Counted from the first letter of the stretch, positions 26,633 through 38,432 are shown. The stretch: DNA of 64,000 nt from Paraburkholderia graminis C4D1M (GCF_000172415.1 NZ_ABLD01000002.1:434001-498000), one strand, 5' to 3'. Notes: generated from the sequence alone by a model not told the origin. Made by a program: numbers and translations.

Positions 26633-26686
26633 TGCCCGCTCATCTTCCCCGCGCGGTCACTGCGGGCAAAGATGCGGGGAAGTTTC
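26633..26686 (+). promoter_or_regulatory. Two competing hairpins between the leader ORF and asd
   Basis: Hairpin A pairs TGCCCGC (26633-26639) with GCGGGCA (26662-26668). Hairpin B pairs CTTCCCCGC (26644-26652) with GCGGGGAAG (26674-26682) and is followed by TTT. The arms interleave, so the two cannot form together except as a pseudoknot. Hairpin B resembles a weak intrinsic terminator placed before the asd ribosome-binding region. Confidence 0.55.
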
Positions 26687-26706
26687 CACTCGAAGGGTAT
26701 GAAGTC

Positions 26707-27828
26707 ATGAACGTAGGTCTCGTAGGTTGGCGCGGCATGGTCGGCAGCGTCCTGATGCAGCGTATGCAGCAGGAAGGCGATTTCGACTTGATCGAACCGG
26801 TGTTTTTCAGCACCAGCAACGCGGGCGGCAACGCGCCGTCGTTCGCCAAAAACGAGACCAAGCTCAAAGATGCGACAAGCATTGACGACCTGAAGAAGTG
26901 CGAAGCAATCATCTCCTGCCAGGGCGGCGACTACACGAACGAAGTGTTCCCGAAGCTGCGCGCGGCCGGCTGGAACGGCTACTGGATCGACGCGGCTTCG
27001 TCGCTGCGCATGAAGGACGACGCGGTCATCATTCTCGATCCGGTTAATCTCGACGTGATCAAGAACGCGCTGGTCAAGGGCCAAAAGAATTTCATCGGCG
27101 GTAACTGCACGGTCAGCCTGATGCTGATGGCGCTCGGCGGCCTGTTCCGCGAAAACCTCGTCGACTGGATGACGGCCATGACGTATCAGGCCGCCTCCGG
27201 CGCGGGCGCGCAGAACATGCGCGAACTGCTGTCGCAAATGGGCACGCTGCACGGCGCGGTGAAGAACGAACTCGCGGACCCGGCTTCGGCGATTCTCGAT
27301 ATCGACCGTCGCGTGCTCGAAGTCATGAACAGCGACAGCATGCCGACCGATCACTTCGGCGTGCCGCTCGCCGGCTCGCTGATTCCGTGGATCGACAAGG
27401 ATCTCGGCAACGGCATGTCGAAGGAAGAGTGGAAGGGCGGCGCCGAAACCAACAAGATTCTCGGCAAGCCGGCCATGGGCGCGCCGGGTTCGATCCCGGT
27501 CGACGGCCTGTGCGTGCGGATCGGCGCGATGCGTTGCCACTCGCAGGCGCTGACCATCAAGCTGAACAAGGACGTGCCGCTTGACGAAGTGAACAGCATC
27601 CTCGCTTCGGGCAACGACTGGGTGAAGGTGGTGCCGAACGAACGCGAAGCGTCGATGCGCGATCTGTCGCCGGCAGTGGTGACGGGCACGCTGACGGTGC
27701 CGGTCGGCCGCGTTCGCAAGCTGGCCATGGGCGGCGAATATCTGTCGGCATTTACTGTCGGCGATCAGCTGTTGTGGGGCGCGGCCGAGCCGCTGCGCCG
27801 CATGCTTCGCATTGTGCTCGACAAGTAA
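26707..27828 (+). CDS. asd: Aspartate-semialdehyde dehydrogenase
   Basis: Asd reduces aspartyl phosphate to aspartate semialdehyde, the branch point to Lys, Met, Thr, Ile and diaminopimelate. The 373-residue protein has the NADP motif [10 protein letters not shown] at the N-terminus and the catalytic Cys134 in [13 protein letters not shown]. It also has the substrate-binding [17 protein letters not shown] block. This is the Gram-negative long type. ATG 26707 is the family start; an upstream in-frame GTG at 26632 would add an unrelated basic tail. The upstream 213-base region carries a candidate attenuator, and a terminator lies downstream. Confidence 0.98.
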   Translation: MNVGLVGWRGMVGSVLMQRMQQEGDFDLIEPVFFSTSNAGGNAPSFAKNETKLKDATSIDDLKKCEAIISCQGGDYTNEVFPKLRAAGWNGYWIDAASSLRMKDDAVIILDPVNLDVIKNALVKGQKNFIGGNCTVSLMLMALGGLFRENLVDWMTAMTYQAASGAGAQNMRELLSQMGTLHGAVKNELADPASAILDIDRRVLEVMNSDSMPTDHFGVPLAGSLIPWIDKDLGNGMSKEEWKGGAETNKILGKPAMGAPGSIPVDGLCVRIGAMRCHSQALTIKLNKDVPLDEVNSILASGNDWVKVVPNEREASMRDLSPAVVTGTLTVPVGRVRKLAMGGEYLSAFTVGDQLLWGAAEPLRRMLRIVLDK

Positions 27829-27834
27829 AGTAAA

Positions 27835-27893
27835 CTACGCGCTCACGACGCGTAGAAAACTCAAGAAGCGTCGCGCTTGCGCGGCGCTTTTTT
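27835..27893 (+). terminator. Hairpin plus Rho-independent terminator after asd
   Basis: CTACGCG/CGCGTAG (27835-27855) is followed by a second stem, AAGCGTCGCGC with GCGCGGCGCTT (27866-27889, one G-U pair), ending in TTTTTT. The second is a standard intrinsic terminator. Confidence 0.85.
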
Positions 27894-27968
27894 CATTTGT
27901 GTGCTCCGATTATCTTGTCTCTTTATAACCGCAAAAAAGGGCCGCGCGCTGACGCGCCAGGAGTCCCG

Positions 27969-30482
27969 ATGAAACCTCGACTCTCTTCCCTTCGGGCCAT
28001 GTTTGCGCGCCCACGTACCGGCCGCCTCGCGGCCACGGCCGCTTTGGCGTTGATGCTGACGGGCGCCGGTTTGGGCAGCGCGATGGCCGCGCCCGGCGAC
28101 GCCGCGAGCGCGCCCGAAGGCGCCACGGCATCTGCGGCTCAAGCCGCGTCGGCCTCTTATTCGGCGGGTGGGCAATACACGGTCAAGCCGGGGCAGTCGC
28201 TCAACGACGTGGCAATTGCCGTCACCCAATCACACGATCGCGCCACGCTCGCACGCGCGGCACGCGCTGTCTTCGACGCGAACCCGAACGCCTTCATGGG
28301 CCACGATCCGAGCCGGATGCGTCTGGGGGCGGTGCTGACGGTGCCGCCGCTGGACGCGTCGGGCGCAGTGGTTGCGGCGGCGGGTGCAACGCCAGCGGCT
28401 GCTGCTTCGGGGCCGGCGGCTGGCAGCGGGTCGTCGTCGAATGCTTCGGTCGCGGCGGCCGCGAGCGGCGCCGCGCAAGGCAATGCGGCGGCGAGCGCGC
28501 CAGGGGCGGAAACTCCCGCGACGCAGGCTGCGCCGTCGGCAGCGCCTGCGGTTCAGGCCAACGCCAATGGGGCATCGGACGCGGGTTCGGCAGCGTCGGC
28601 CGGGGCCGGCGCCGCGTCGTCGGAGGCTGCTGCTGGTGCGCAGCCGGCGTCCGCCGCGAGCGGCACGCATGTTTGGGCGGGGTCCGTCCAGCCGTCAGCG
28701 AGCGAAGCCGCCAGCGCGGGCACGGGTGCATCGCAGCCGCGCGCGCAGGTGTCGAGCTTGCAGCAACTGCTCGCGCTCAAGAATCGCGTGCTGATGGAGT
28801 TGCAGAAGCATGGCATCGGCGGCTCGCCCGCGGCGCCGGCTGTGCAGTCGTCGGCGAGCGGCGTGCAACCGGCGGCGGGCGCATCGGCCCCGGCTGTCGT
28901 GTCGGGTCATCCGGGCGCTGCTGTATCGACGTCGAACCAGGCCGGCCTTTCGCAGACGAACCTCGCCGTGGGCGCGGCGGTCGGCGCGGCGCTGGTCGTG
29001 CTGCTGACTGCGTTGCGTCTCGGTCGGCGTAAGCGCGAGCGTTTGGCCGACGCGCAGCGAGCGGAGGCGTCGGAGGCATCCGAGAAGGCTGCGGCGGCCA
29101 ATGACACCGCGCCGGTAGTTCCGGCTGCTATTCCCGTTGACATCGCCAAACGCGACGAATCCCACGAACCCAACGCCGAAGACGCCGCGACCGCGCGGCA
29201 CGCCGCAACGATGGCCGAGGCGGAGCGCGAAGCGGCTGAAGGCGACGCCGCCGCACGCGAAATGTCGGAGCGCATCGCGGCCGAGCGCGAAGCCGAAATC
29301 CGCACTGCAACCGCACGCGAGGCAGAGGCGAGCGAAGCGGCGGAGCAGGCGGCTGCGCAAGGCGCGGTGGAGCGCGAAGCGGCAGAACGCGCGGCAGCCG
29401 ACGAGGCTGCGCATGACCGCGTCGCGGCTGAGCAGGACCTCGACGCAGCACGCCTGGCGGCTGAGCGTTCGACAGCGGAAAACGCTGCGACTGGCGCTAG
29501 CGCGAGCGAGGAAACCGCAGCCCAGCAAGCCGCAGCAGACGAGGCAACCGCAAGGCAAGCCCAACTCGCGTCGGAGCAGCCCGCAGCTCAACGCGTAGCG
29601 GCGCACGAGCCGGCATCGGAACAGGCAGATCGATCGGCGCCTCATGAACCATCGGCGGCTTTCGAACCGCACTCGCCGGAACAACCCGCTGCCTTCGACC
29701 AAAGCGGCCTCGCATCGGAAGAACATCGCCACAATCTGGACGACGCGACGACAGCCGCGAGCCTCGACGCCGCCGCCGAACTAGGCGCCGACGCGTTGCC
29801 GCGAGCGCCGCTCCAGCCGTTCAACGAGGCGTGGGAGCCCGAGCCGGTGTCCCATCGTCTGGAATGGGATGACGAGCCGTTGCCGCCCGAGCCGATGGAG
29901 CCGTCAATCCCAGAAGCGCCGACCACGAGCGCCCAAGTCGATCACGACCAGCCGCGCGCGCCCGCATCGGCGGAATTCCCGCGCGACGCGCTCACCGCGT
30001 TCGGCAGCCTCGATATGCCGTTGCCGCCGCGCGTGGGGTCGGCAGCCGACACCGTGAGCGCACCGCAGTCGCTAAGCAGCCAGCCCGTGGCGTCGCCGGA
30101 AGCCACCGCGCGTCAAGCGGTGCCGCCGCCGCCCAACGCCGAACAAGCGCCGCATGCCGCCGACGAAATCGCGGCCGGCACCGCCGGCCGTGGCGCCGTA
30201 GCGGGTCTCGGCGCGGGCACATTGGGCGCAGCGGGTTTCGGCGCGCTCAAGCTCGACTTCGACCTGGAACTCCCGCCGAGCCCCGCGCAGCCGCTGCCCG
30301 CGTTCACGCCGGCGGATCTTGCACGCATCGCGCGAAACAAGCTCGATCTGGCCGCCGAGTACATCGAACTGGGCGATCTGGCCGGCGCGCGCACGCTGAT
30401 CAACGAAGTGATCGAAGCCAACGATCCGGCCACGCGCAACGATGCCCGCGCGTTGCTCTCGACGCTCGCTCCGTTGTCGTGA
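27969..30482 (+). CDS. FimV-like peptidoglycan-binding envelope protein
   Basis: This 837-residue protein has FimV architecture. A signal peptide ends near AMAA (residue 41), then a LysM-like segment ([16 protein letters not shown], about 68-85) and an Ala/Ser-rich linker. A membrane helix follows at about 325-347 ([16 protein letters not shown]), then a long Ala/Glu/Arg coiled region (about 375-560). A Pro-rich stretch leads to the conserved C-terminal FimV motif [24 protein letters not shown]. FimV organises polar structures such as type IV pili and twitching machinery. ATG 27969 is used because it starts the signal peptide. truA overlaps its stop. Confidence 0.9.
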   Translation: MKPRLSSLRAMFARPRTGRLAATAALALMLTGAGLGSAMAAPGDAASAPEGATASAAQAASASYSAGGQYTVKPGQSLNDVAIAVTQSHDRATLARAARAVFDANPNAFMGHDPSRMRLGAVLTVPPLDASGAVVAAAGATPAAAASGPAAGSGSSSNASVAAAASGAAQGNAAASAPGAETPATQAAPSAAPAVQANANGASDAGSAASAGAGAASSEAAAGAQPASAASGTHVWAGSVQPSASEAASAGTGASQPRAQVSSLQQLLALKNRVLMELQKHGIGGSPAAPAVQSSASGVQPAAGASAPAVVSGHPGAAVSTSNQAGLSQTNLAVGAAVGAALVVLLTALRLGRRKRERLADAQRAEASEASEKAAAANDTAPVVPAAIPVDIAKRDESHEPNAEDAATARHAATMAEAEREAAEGDAAAREMSERIAAEREAEIRTATAREAEASEAAEQAAAQGAVEREAAERAAADEAAHDRVAAEQDLDAARLAAERSTAENAATGASASEETAAQQAAADEATARQAQLASEQPAAQRVAAHEPASEQADRSAPHEPSAAFEPHSPEQPAAFDQSGLASEEHRHNLDDATTAASLDAAAELGADALPRAPLQPFNEAWEPEPVSHRLEWDDEPLPPEPMEPSIPEAPTTSAQVDHDQPRAPASAEFPRDALTAFGSLDMPLPPRVGSAADTVSAPQSLSSQPVASPEATARQAVPPPPNAEQAPHAADEIAAGTAGRGAVAGLGAGTLGAAGFGALKLDFDLELPPSPAQPLPAFTPADLARIARNKLDLAAEYIELGDLAGARTLINEVIEANDPATRNDARALLSTLAPLS

Positions 30483-31291
30483 AGCGCATTGCTTTAGGCA
30501 TTCAGTACGACGGTTCGGCGTTCTGCGGATGGCAGTCGCAGCCGCATGGCAACACGGTTCAGGACGAACTGGAACGGGCGCTGCGCGAGTTCGCACAGAC
30601 GCCTGTGCATACCGTCGTCGCGGGCAGGACGGATACGGGCGTGCATGGCCTCGGCCAGGTCGTGCATTTCGATACCGAACTCGAGCGGGCCGACGTCTCA
30701 TGGGTCCGCGGCACGAATACGTTTTTGCCCAAGACGATTTCCGTGCAATGGGCCAAGCCGATGCCCGAGGCGTTCCACGCGCGGTTTTCCGCGTTCGAGC
30801 GCACTTATTACTATCTGCTGTACGTGCATCCGGTGCGTTCGCCGATGCTGGCGGCGCGGGCGGGTTGGGTGCACACGCCGCTCGACATTGAAGCGATGCG
30901 GGCGGCGGCGGCTCATCTGATCGGCGAACACGACTTTTCGGCGTTCCGCTCGTCGCAATGCCAGGCGAAGACGCCGATCAAGCATCTGCATCAGATCGAC
31001 ATCGAACAGCACGGCGACTTTGTCCATTTCCGTTTCCGGGCGAACGCGTTTTTGCATCACATGGTGCGCAACCTGATGGGATGCCTGGTGTATATCGGCA
31101 AGAGGCGTCGTCCGGTCGAATGGATGGCCGAGGTGCTCGCGAGCCGCGATCGCGAGTCGGCGGCGCCGACCTTCATGCCGGACGGGTTGTATCTCGCGCA
31201 GGTGGGCTATCCTGAGCACTTCGAGGTGCCCGCGCCGCAGACCGGCAGCGTGCCGTGGAGCACCGTATGGAACGAGCAGGCACACACATGA
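30479..31291 (+). CDS. truA: tRNA pseudouridine synthase A
   Basis: TruA converts uridines 38-40 of the anticodon stem to pseudouridine. The 270-residue protein has the catalytic Asp in [14 protein letters not shown] (about residues 49-62), [11 protein letters not shown] and [15 protein letters not shown]. The GTG start overlaps the fimV-like stop (GTGA) and its own stop overlaps the trpF start (ATGA), so all three are coupled. The fimV-truA-trpF order is common in beta- and gamma-proteobacteria. Confidence 0.97.
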   Translation: MKRIALGIQYDGSAFCGWQSQPHGNTVQDELERALREFAQTPVHTVVAGRTDTGVHGLGQVVHFDTELERADVSWVRGTNTFLPKTISVQWAKPMPEAFHARFSAFERTYYYLLYVHPVRSPMLAARAGWVHTPLDIEAMRAAAAHLIGEHDFSAFRSSQCQAKTPIKHLHQIDIEQHGDFVHFRFRANAFLHHMVRNLMGCLVYIGKRRRPVEWMAEVLASRDRESAAPTFMPDGLYLAQVGYPEHFEVPAPQTGSVPWSTVWNEQAHT

Positions 31292-32007
31292 GTTCGACTG
31301 AAAACCTCGCAGCAGCGTCAGAGTCAGATACCGGCGCCGCACAGCAAGCCGTGCCCCGGCGCACGCGCATCAAGCTGTGCGGCCTGTCGAATCCGGCCGA
31401 CGTCAACCACGCGATCGAGTTGGGCGCGGACGCCATCGGCCTCGTGTTCTATCCGCCGAGTCCGCGCTCGGTGAGCGTCGCGCAGGCTGTCGAAATCATG
31501 CAGGATGTGCCGCCGTTCGTGTCGGTAGTCGGCTTGTTCGTGAATCCGTCGCCGGAATGGGTGCGCGAAGTGGTCAGCAACGTCGGGCTCTCGCTGTTGC
31601 AATTTCACGGCGACGAGACCGCCGAACAGTGCGAATCGCTCGCCGGCATTGCGGGTTTGCCTTGGTTGCGCGCGCTGCGCGTTGCGGCGGATACTCGACC
31701 GGCCGATTTGGTAGAATCGGCTCTCAACTATTCAGGCGCCAATGGCTTTCTGTTCGACACTCACGTCGAAGGCTATGGCGGCGGCGGGAAGGTTTTCGAT
31801 TGGTCACTTATTCCAGCAGAGCTCGCGCGTCGGGCCGTTTTGAGTGGTGGGTTGAACGCGCAAAACGTCAGTGATGCGATCCATCGCGTGCGCCCGTACG
31901 CGGTCGATGTCTCGAGCGGCATCGAAGTGCCGGGCGCCAAGGGCGTGAAAGATCACGCCCGGATGGCGGCGTTCGTTCGCGCGGTGCGCGCAGCGGACGC
32001 CGGATGA
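31288..32007 (+). CDS. trpF: Phosphoribosylanthranilate isomerase
   Basis: TrpF performs the Amadori rearrangement in tryptophan synthesis. The protein has about 239 residues; the first 28 are a nonconserved Ser/Ala-rich extension before [14 protein letters not shown], where the catalytic Cys lies. Other motifs are [37 protein letters not shown] and [10 protein letters not shown], then VDVSSGIE with the catalytic Asp. ATG 31288 overlaps the truA stop; a further ATG at 31255 is in frame but lies inside truA. trpB follows 56 bases later. Confidence 0.96.
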   Translation: MSSTENLAAASESDTGAAQQAVPRRTRIKLCGLSNPADVNHAIELGADAIGLVFYPPSPRSVSVAQAVEIMQDVPPFVSVVGLFVNPSPEWVREVVSNVGLSLLQFHGDETAEQCESLAGIAGLPWLRALRVAADTRPADLVESALNYSGANGFLFDTHVEGYGGGGKVFDWSLIPAELARRAVLSGGLNAQNVSDAIHRVRPYAVDVSSGIEVPGAKGVKDHARMAAFVRAVRAADAG

Positions 32008-32063
32008 TTCCGCGGCGCGGCGCTCCAAAAAGCTCGCCGCGCGCCACGAAAAGAGTGATCCAC

Positions 32064-33257
32064 ATGTATAACTTGCCTGACGAAAGAGGCCATTTCGGCC
32101 AGTTTGGCGGCGTGTTCGTCGCCGAAACGCTGGTTCACGCGCTCGACGAGCTGCGCGCAGCCTACGAGAAATTCCAGAAAGATCCTGAGTTTGTCGCCGA
32201 GTACGAGCGCGAGCTGAAGTACTTCGTCGGCCGGCCTTCGCCGATTTATCACGCGCAGCGCTGGAGCGAGATGCTCGGCGGCGCGCAGATTTTTCTGAAG
32301 CGCGAGGACCTGAACCACACCGGCGCGCACAAGATCAACAACGTGATCGGCCAGGCGCTGCTCGCGAAGCGCATGGGCAAACCGCGCGTGATCGCCGAAA
32401 CCGGCGCCGGGCAGCACGGTGTTGCCACCGCGACCATCGCCGCGCGTTTCGGCATGGAGTGCATCGTCTACATGGGCGCCGAAGACGTGCGCCGCCAGGC
32501 CGCCAACGTCTACCGCATGAAACTGCTGGGCGCGACCGTGGTGCCGGTCGAGTCGGGCTCGCGCACACTGAAAGACGCGCTGAACGAGGCCATGCGCGAC
32601 TGGGTGACCAACGTCGAAAACACGTTCTACATCATTGGTACGGTGGCGGGGCCGCATCCTTACCCGATGATGGTGCGCGACTTCCAGCGCGTGATCGGTG
32701 ACGAGTGCAAGGTGCAAATGCCCGAGCTCATCGGGCGGCAACCGGACGCGGTAATTGCGTGCGTCGGCGGCGGTTCGAACGCGATGGGCATCTTTTATCC
32801 GTATATCGACGACACTTCGGTGCAGTTGATCGGCGTCGAAGCGGCCGGCGACGGCATCGAGTCCGGTCGTCACGCCGCTTCGCTGATCGGCGGCAGCCCC
32901 GGCGTGCTGCACGGCAATCGCACGTATCTGCTGCAGGACGAGAACGGCCAGATCATCGAGACGCATTCGGTGTCCGCCGGCCTCGACTATCCGGGCGTCG
33001 GGCCCGAGCACGCGTGGCTAAAAGAGAGCAACCGCGCGCAATACGTCGGCATCACCGACGAAGAAGCGCTCAAGGCGTTCCACGACTGCTGCCGCATCGA
33101 GGGCATTATTCCGGCGCTGGAGTCGAGTCACGCGCTGGCTTACGCCACGAAGCTCGCGCCGACGCTGGCCAAAGACAAGCACCTGCTGGTGAACCTGTCC
33201 GGCCGCGGCGATAAGGACATGCACACGGTCGCGGAGCGATCGGGCATCCAGTTCTGA
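32064..33257 (+). CDS. trpB: Tryptophan synthase beta subunit
   Basis: TrpB condenses indole with serine using PLP. The 397-residue protein has [11 protein letters not shown], the PLP-lysine segment [10 protein letters not shown] (Lys near residue 91), [10 protein letters not shown], and the PLP phosphate-binding [10 protein letters not shown] (about residues 235-244). The sequence continues through SGRGDKD near the C-terminus. It pairs with TrpA, but the two genes are separated here by a DNA methyltransferase gene. ATG 32064 gives the usual [19 protein letters not shown] start. Confidence 0.98.
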   Translation: MYNLPDERGHFGQFGGVFVAETLVHALDELRAAYEKFQKDPEFVAEYERELKYFVGRPSPIYHAQRWSEMLGGAQIFLKREDLNHTGAHKINNVIGQALLAKRMGKPRVIAETGAGQHGVATATIAARFGMECIVYMGAEDVRRQAANVYRMKLLGATVVPVESGSRTLKDALNEAMRDWVTNVENTFYIIGTVAGPHPYPMMVRDFQRVIGDECKVQMPELIGRQPDAVIACVGGGSNAMGIFYPYIDDTSVQLIGVEAAGDGIESGRHAASLIGGSPGVLHGNRTYLLQDENGQIIETHSVSAGLDYPGVGPEHAWLKESNRAQYVGITDEEALKAFHDCCRIEGIIPALESSHALAYATKLAPTLAKDKHLLVNLSGRGDKDMHTVAERSGIQF

Positions 33258-33268
33258 GCGCCGCCACG

Positions 33269-34180
33269 ATGCGCGACGAGTTCGACGAGCCGCAGCCGGC
33301 GACCAGTGAAACGACGCCGGCCGGCGAGCTTCCGGCGCCCGACGCGCCTGGGCTGCTGTTGCCGCAGGTGCCCGCGGGCATCCAGTTGTTGAACCGCGAT
33401 TTCTTGACCGATGTAGCGAATATTCCCGACGCGTCGATCGACCTGATTCTTTGCGACCCGCCATATGGGCTCGGCAAGGACTACGGCAACGACTCCGACA
33501 TGCGCACCGGCGACGATTTTCTCGCCTGGACGCGTGGCTGGCTCGAGCTGGCTATCCCGAAGCTCAAGCCGTCGGGCTCGCTCTACATCTTCTGCACCTG
33601 GCAGTACGCGCCGGAAATCTTCAGCTTCCTGAAGACAAAGCTCACGATGATCAACGAAATCATCTGGGACCGGCGCGTGCCGAGCATGGGCGGAACGACG
33701 CGCCGATTCACCTCGGTGCACGACAACATCGGTTTCTTCGCGGTGTCGAAAGATTATTACTTCGACCTCGATCCCGTCCGCATCCCGTACGATGCCGTCA
33801 CGAAGAAGGCGCGTTCGCGTAAATTGTTCGAAGGCAGTAAGTGGCTGGAGCTTGGCTATAATCCAAAGGACGTCTGGTCTGTATCGAGGCTGCATCGGCA
33901 ACACGCCGAACGCGTCGATCATCCCACGCAAAAGCCTTTGGAGATTGTCGAGCGAATGGTGCTGGCCAGTTGTCCGAAGGGCGGCCGCGTGCTCGACCCT
34001 TTCATGGGCAGCGGCACCACCGCAGTCGCTTGCGCCCGCCAGCAGCGCGAATTCGTCGGCTATGAGATCAATGAAAGTTACTGCGCGATAGCGCGGGAAC
34101 GCGTCAGCGCCGCTGCTGCCGCGCCCGCCGCGCGTCGGCCGGCCAAAGCCAAAGCGCAACGGCAAGCCGAAGTGCAATGA
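33269..34180 (+). CDS. Orphan DNA adenine methyltransferase (beta class)
   Basis: This 303-residue enzyme probably methylates adenine N6 (or cytosine N4) in DNA. The catalytic motif [11 protein letters not shown] (about residues 67-77) precedes the SAM-binding motif [12 protein letters not shown] (about 245-256), which is the beta-class order. The target-recognition region lies between them. A Lys/Ala/Arg-rich tail ends the protein. No restriction endonuclease gene is adjacent, so it is an orphan. It sits between trpB and trpA with an 11-base gap upstream. From memory, the equivalent Burkholderia cenocepacia enzyme was linked to GTWWAC methylation and phenotype control; this should be confirmed. 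Confidence 0.92.
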   Translation: MRDEFDEPQPATSETTPAGELPAPDAPGLLLPQVPAGIQLLNRDFLTDVANIPDASIDLILCDPPYGLGKDYGNDSDMRTGDDFLAWTRGWLELAIPKLKPSGSLYIFCTWQYAPEIFSFLKTKLTMINEIIWDRRVPSMGGTTRRFTSVHDNIGFFAVSKDYYFDLDPVRIPYDAVTKKARSRKLFEGSKWLELGYNPKDVWSVSRLHRQHAERVDHPTQKPLEIVERMVLASCPKGGRVLDPFMGSGTTAVACARQQREFVGYEINESYCAIARERVSAAAAAPAARRPAKAKAQRQAEVQ

Positions 34181-34221
34181 CGCGACGCGCCGAGCGCAGT
34201 AGCTCAATCGAGAACAACTCC

Positions 34222-35034
34222 ATGTCCCGTATCAAGAACACGTTCGCCGCACTGTCCGAGCAGGGCAAAAAAGGCCTGATTCCTTTCATGACGGCCGGCG
34301 ACCCCGACCCCGCCCGCACGGTCGAATTCATGCATGCGCTCGCCGCCGGCGGCGCGGATGTCATCGAACTCGGTGTGCCGTTTTCCGATCCGATGGCGGA
34401 CGGCCCCGTGATCCAGCAATCGTCCGAGCGGGCACTCGCACACGGCGTGTCGCTGCGCCATGTGATCGCCGATGTGAAACGCTTTCGCGAAACCAACGAC
34501 ACGACGCCGGTCGTGCTGATGGGCTACGCCAATCCGATCGAGCGCATGGGCACCGAAGCCTTCGCGCAGGCGGCGAAGGAAGCCGGCGTCGACGGCGTGC
34601 TGGTGGTCGACTATCCGCCCGAAGAATGCGCTAACTTCGCCGAAACAATGCGTTCGGCGGGGATCGATCCGATCTTTTTGCTGGCGCCCACGTCGACTGA
34701 CGAGCGCATCGCCGAAGTCGGCAAGATCGCGAGCGGTTACGTCTATTACGTGTCGCTGAAAGGCGTGACTGGAGCGGCAAATCTGGACGTTTCCAGCATC
34801 GCGAGTAAAATCCCGGCGATCAAGTCGCGCGTGCCCCTACCGGTGGGCGTCGGTTTTGGCATCCGTGACGCGGAAACGGCGCGTCTCGTGGGCGAAGTTT
34901 CCGATGCCGTCGTGGTCGGTAGCCGTATCGTGCAATTGCTCGAGCAGGCGGCCCCCGAAACCGCTGTCGAAACGCTCACGCGTTTCATCGCAGAGGTGCG
35001 CGAGGCGCTCGATAGCGTCGCGACTGCCCGATAA
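34222..35034 (+). CDS. trpA: Tryptophan synthase alpha subunit
   Basis: TrpA cleaves indole-3-glycerol phosphate to indole, which is channelled to TrpB. The 270-residue protein has the catalytic Glu in [18 protein letters not shown] (about residues 45-62) and Asp in [13 protein letters not shown], plus the phosphate-binding [10 protein letters not shown] and VVGSRIV. ATG 34222 gives the usual [11 protein letters not shown]. It follows the methyltransferase gene by 41 bases and precedes accD by 79. Confidence 0.98.
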   Translation: MSRIKNTFAALSEQGKKGLIPFMTAGDPDPARTVEFMHALAAGGADVIELGVPFSDPMADGPVIQQSSERALAHGVSLRHVIADVKRFRETNDTTPVVLMGYANPIERMGTEAFAQAAKEAGVDGVLVVDYPPEECANFAETMRSAGIDPIFLLAPTSTDERIAEVGKIASGYVYYVSLKGVTGAANLDVSSIASKIPAIKSRVPLPVGVGFGIRDAETARLVGEVSDAVVVGSRIVQLLEQAAPETAVETLTRFIAEVREALDSVATAR

Positions 35035-35113
35035 CAGTGATTTTGTCGTCTGTAGTGTGAGCGGCGGGTTCGTCCCGCCGTTTGCGCAACCGTTGACCCC
35101 AGAAGGATTCAAT

Positions 35114-35986
<873 letters not shown>

Positions 35987-36037
35987 GCTGCGAAGGCCAA
36001 CGACAGACGTCTTCGTCGTCGGGAAAAACGCAAAAAA

Positions 36038-36071
36038 CAGCGCGCCGCTTGAGCAATCAAGCGGCGCGCTG
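36038..36071 (+). terminator. Strong hairpin between accD and folC
   Basis: A perfect 15-bp stem (36038-36052 with 36057-36071) closes on a GCAA loop. Only TCATTT follows on the plus strand, while an A-rich stretch precedes it, so it looks stronger on the minus strand. It may attenuate read-through from accD into folC. Confidence 0.7.
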
Positions 36072-36166
36072 TCATTTCCGGGATAATCACGGTCTCACAT
36101 ACTGCGCGAGGCCCTGCGCCGCGCATGTTTGCCACACCGCTCAATGATTTTCTCGCGATTCACCCG

Positions 36167-37477
36167 ATGACCACATTCCCCACCCTCGACGCGTGGCTCA
36201 CGCATCTCGAATCCGCGCATCCGGTCGGCATCGACATGGGGCTCGCGCGAATCAGCCAGGTTCGCGACGCGATGCAGTTCTCGTTTGCGTGCCCGGTCAT
36301 CACGGTTGGCGGGACGAACGGCAAGGGCTCGACCTGCGCGATTCTCGAATCAATCCTGCTGCGCGCCGGTTTCACGGTGGGCTGTCACACGTCGCCGCAT
36401 TTGCTGTCGTTCAACGAGCGCGCGCGGATCAACGGCCAGATGGCGAGCGACGCCGATCTGCTCGAGCACTTCGAGAAGGTCGAGGCCGCGCGTTCGAGCC
36501 TCGCCCAACCGGTGTCGCTAACGTATTTCGAATTCACGACGCTCGCGATCATGAGCCTGTTCGCGTCGCGCGGACTGGACGCGGTGATCTTCGAAGTGGG
36601 CCTCGGCGGGCGCCTCGACGCCGTCAATATTCTCGACACCGACTGCGCGATCATCACCAGTATCGACATCGATCACACCGAATATCTCGGCGACACGCGC
36701 GAGAAAATCGCGCTCGAAAAGGCGGGCATTTTCCGCCCCGGCAAGCCGGCGATCTGCGCGGACCCGGTGCCGCCGCAAACGCTGATCGACCACGCGGAGC
36801 AGATCGGCGCCGAACTGTGGCTATTCGGCCGCGATTTTCGCTATGAAGGCCAGGCCGGCAGCGAGCGTCAGCAATGGAATTACGTCGGCCCGACGCTGCG
36901 GCGCTCGGCGCTTGCCTATCCGGCGTTGCGCGGCGCGAATCAATTGATCAACACGTCCGCTGCATTGGCCGGACTCGAGGCGCTGCGCGACCGGTTGCCG
37001 GTTTCGGCCCAGGACATCCGGCTCGGGCTCGCGAACGTCGAGTTGCCTGGCCGTTTCCAGGTCCTGCCGGGCAAGCCGGCGGTCGTGCTGGACGTCGGCC
37101 ACAATCCGCACGCGGCCGCGGTGCTGGGCCAGAATCTCGGCAATATGGGCTTTTTTCCGTACACCTATGGCGTGTTCGGCATGATGGGCGATAAAGACAT
37201 CGCCGGCGTGCTCGCGCATCTCAAGGGCGAAATCGATCACTGGTGCGTGACCGATCTGCCCACGCCGCGAGCGGCCTCGGCCGGGCAACTGGAAGCCGCG
37301 TTGCGCGAGCAGGGCGTGGAAGACAGCGCCGACAGCAGCGTCACGCGTTACGCCAACCCCGCCGACGCGTACCAAGATGCGCTAAAGCGGGCGTCAGAGA
37401 ATGATAGAATCGTGGTTTTCGGCAGTTTCTATACGGTAGCAGGCGTGATGGCCTACCGTAAATCGCAGCAACACTGA
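36167..37477 (+). CDS. folC: Dihydrofolate synthase / folylpolyglutamate synthase
   Basis: FolC adds glutamate to dihydropteroate and to folates. The protein has about 436 residues with the P-loop TVGGTNGKGSTCA (about residues 44-56). It also has the omega-loop region THTSPHLLSFNERA, FEVGLGGRLDAVN, the metal-site SIDIDHTEYLG, and the C-terminal domain VLDVGHNPHAA. ATG 36167 (MTTFPTLDAWL) is preferred as the family start; an ATG at 36125 would add 14 residues. It precedes the SPOR protein gene, a conserved folC-dedD-cvpA-purF order. Confidence 0.96.
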   Translation: MTTFPTLDAWLTHLESAHPVGIDMGLARISQVRDAMQFSFACPVITVGGTNGKGSTCAILESILLRAGFTVGCHTSPHLLSFNERARINGQMASDADLLEHFEKVEAARSSLAQPVSLTYFEFTTLAIMSLFASRGLDAVIFEVGLGGRLDAVNILDTDCAIITSIDIDHTEYLGDTREKIALEKAGIFRPGKPAICADPVPPQTLIDHAEQIGAELWLFGRDFRYEGQAGSERQQWNYVGPTLRRSALAYPALRGANQLINTSAALAGLEALRDRLPVSAQDIRLGLANVELPGRFQVLPGKPAVVLDVGHNPHAAAVLGQNLGNMGFFPYTYGVFGMMGDKDIAGVLAHLKGEIDHWCVTDLPTPRAASAGQLEAALREQGVEDSADSSVTRYANPADAYQDALKRASENDRIVVFGSFYTVAGVMAYRKSQQH

Positions 37478-37506
37478 ACGGGCGCCACGCTCGAACCAAG
37501 CGATTC

Positions 37507-38424
37507 ATGGGAATTTTCTCGTTCGGCAAGAAAGACGACGCGCCAAGCCGGCGCGGCGCAAACACCAGTTCCACCCGGGCCGCCCGTAGCGAGCGCGTGG
37601 AGCGGCGGACCCGCCGCACCGAGCGCACCGTCGATGCCGATGCGATGCTGCTCGACCCCACGTTGCCGGAAAAGCAGCGCGCGCGGCGGCGGCTCGTCGG
37701 CGCGATCGCGATGGTCGTCGCGGCAGTGGTCGTCCTGCCGATGGTGCTTGACTCGCATCCGAAGCCCGTTACCGACGACATCTCCATCGACATTCCCAGT
37801 CGTCCCGCACCGAAACTCGCAAAGCACGAAATCGACACGCAGGCTGGCGTCGCGCCGGACAATCCGACGCCGGACGCGGCACTCGCCGCTTCCAGCCTCG
37901 CGCCGGCCGCGCAAGCGCCGTCGAAGGACACCAGGCGGGCCGACGCGAACGCAGCTTCGGCGTCCGCCGCGAAGCCTGCTACGAAGCCGCAGGCGCCCGC
38001 CGTCGCAGCGAACACCGCGCCGACACCGGCGCCCGCCACATCGACAGCGCCTGCCGTGACGGCCAAGCCGACCAGCAAGCCGGCGACCCGCAGCAATGCC
38101 ACGGCCGCCGCGCCATCCGCGGACGAAAGCAACGTCGCCGCGAGTGCAGACGCGAATTCGGGCACGCCGGCCTCGCCGCCGGGCAACCGTTTCGCCGTCC
38201 AGCTCGGCGCTTTTGCAAACGACGCCAATGCGCGCAACTGGGCAAGCAAGTTGAAAGCGGCGGGAGTGCCCGCATATACCGAACATCGGAAGCAGGCTGA
38301 CGGCTCGACGCTCACGCTGTTGCGCGCCGGACCATTCGCGGATCGCGCGGCGGCAGGCGCCGCCATCGCGAAGGTTCGCGAGGCGGGTCTGGGTTCGGGC
38401 ACGAACAACGGCGCTGGCCAGTAA
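37507..38424 (+). CDS. SPOR-domain inner-membrane protein (DedD-like)
   Basis: This 305-residue bitopic protein has a basic cytoplasmic N-terminus (about 1-62) and one membrane helix (LVGAIAMVVAAVVVLPMVL, about 60-78). A long Ala/Pro/Lys-rich periplasmic linker leads to a C-terminal SPOR domain (RFAVQLGAFANDANARNWASKLKAAG, about 222-300), which binds denuded septal peptidoglycan. It matches DedD in architecture and position. It is expected at the division septum. It lies 29 bases after folC and 8 before cvpA. Confidence 0.92.
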   Translation: MGIFSFGKKDDAPSRRGANTSSTRAARSERVERRTRRTERTVDADAMLLDPTLPEKQRARRRLVGAIAMVVAAVVVLPMVLDSHPKPVTDDISIDIPSRPAPKLAKHEIDTQAGVAPDNPTPDAALAASSLAPAAQAPSKDTRRADANAASASAAKPATKPQAPAVAANTAPTPAPATSTAPAVTAKPTSKPATRSNATAAAPSADESNVAASADANSGTPASPPGNRFAVQLGAFANDANARNWASKLKAAGVPAYTEHRKQADGSTLTLLRAGPFADRAAAGAAIAKVREAGLGSGTNNGAGQ

Positions 38425-38432
38425 AGCGAGCG

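Noticed and set aside
28157..30482. Repeat-rich surface adhesin instead of FimV in the Ala/Ser-rich region
   Set aside because: The LysM-like N-terminus, single membrane helix and C-terminal [12 protein letters not shown] motif are specific to the FimV family; the low-complexity middle is normal for it.
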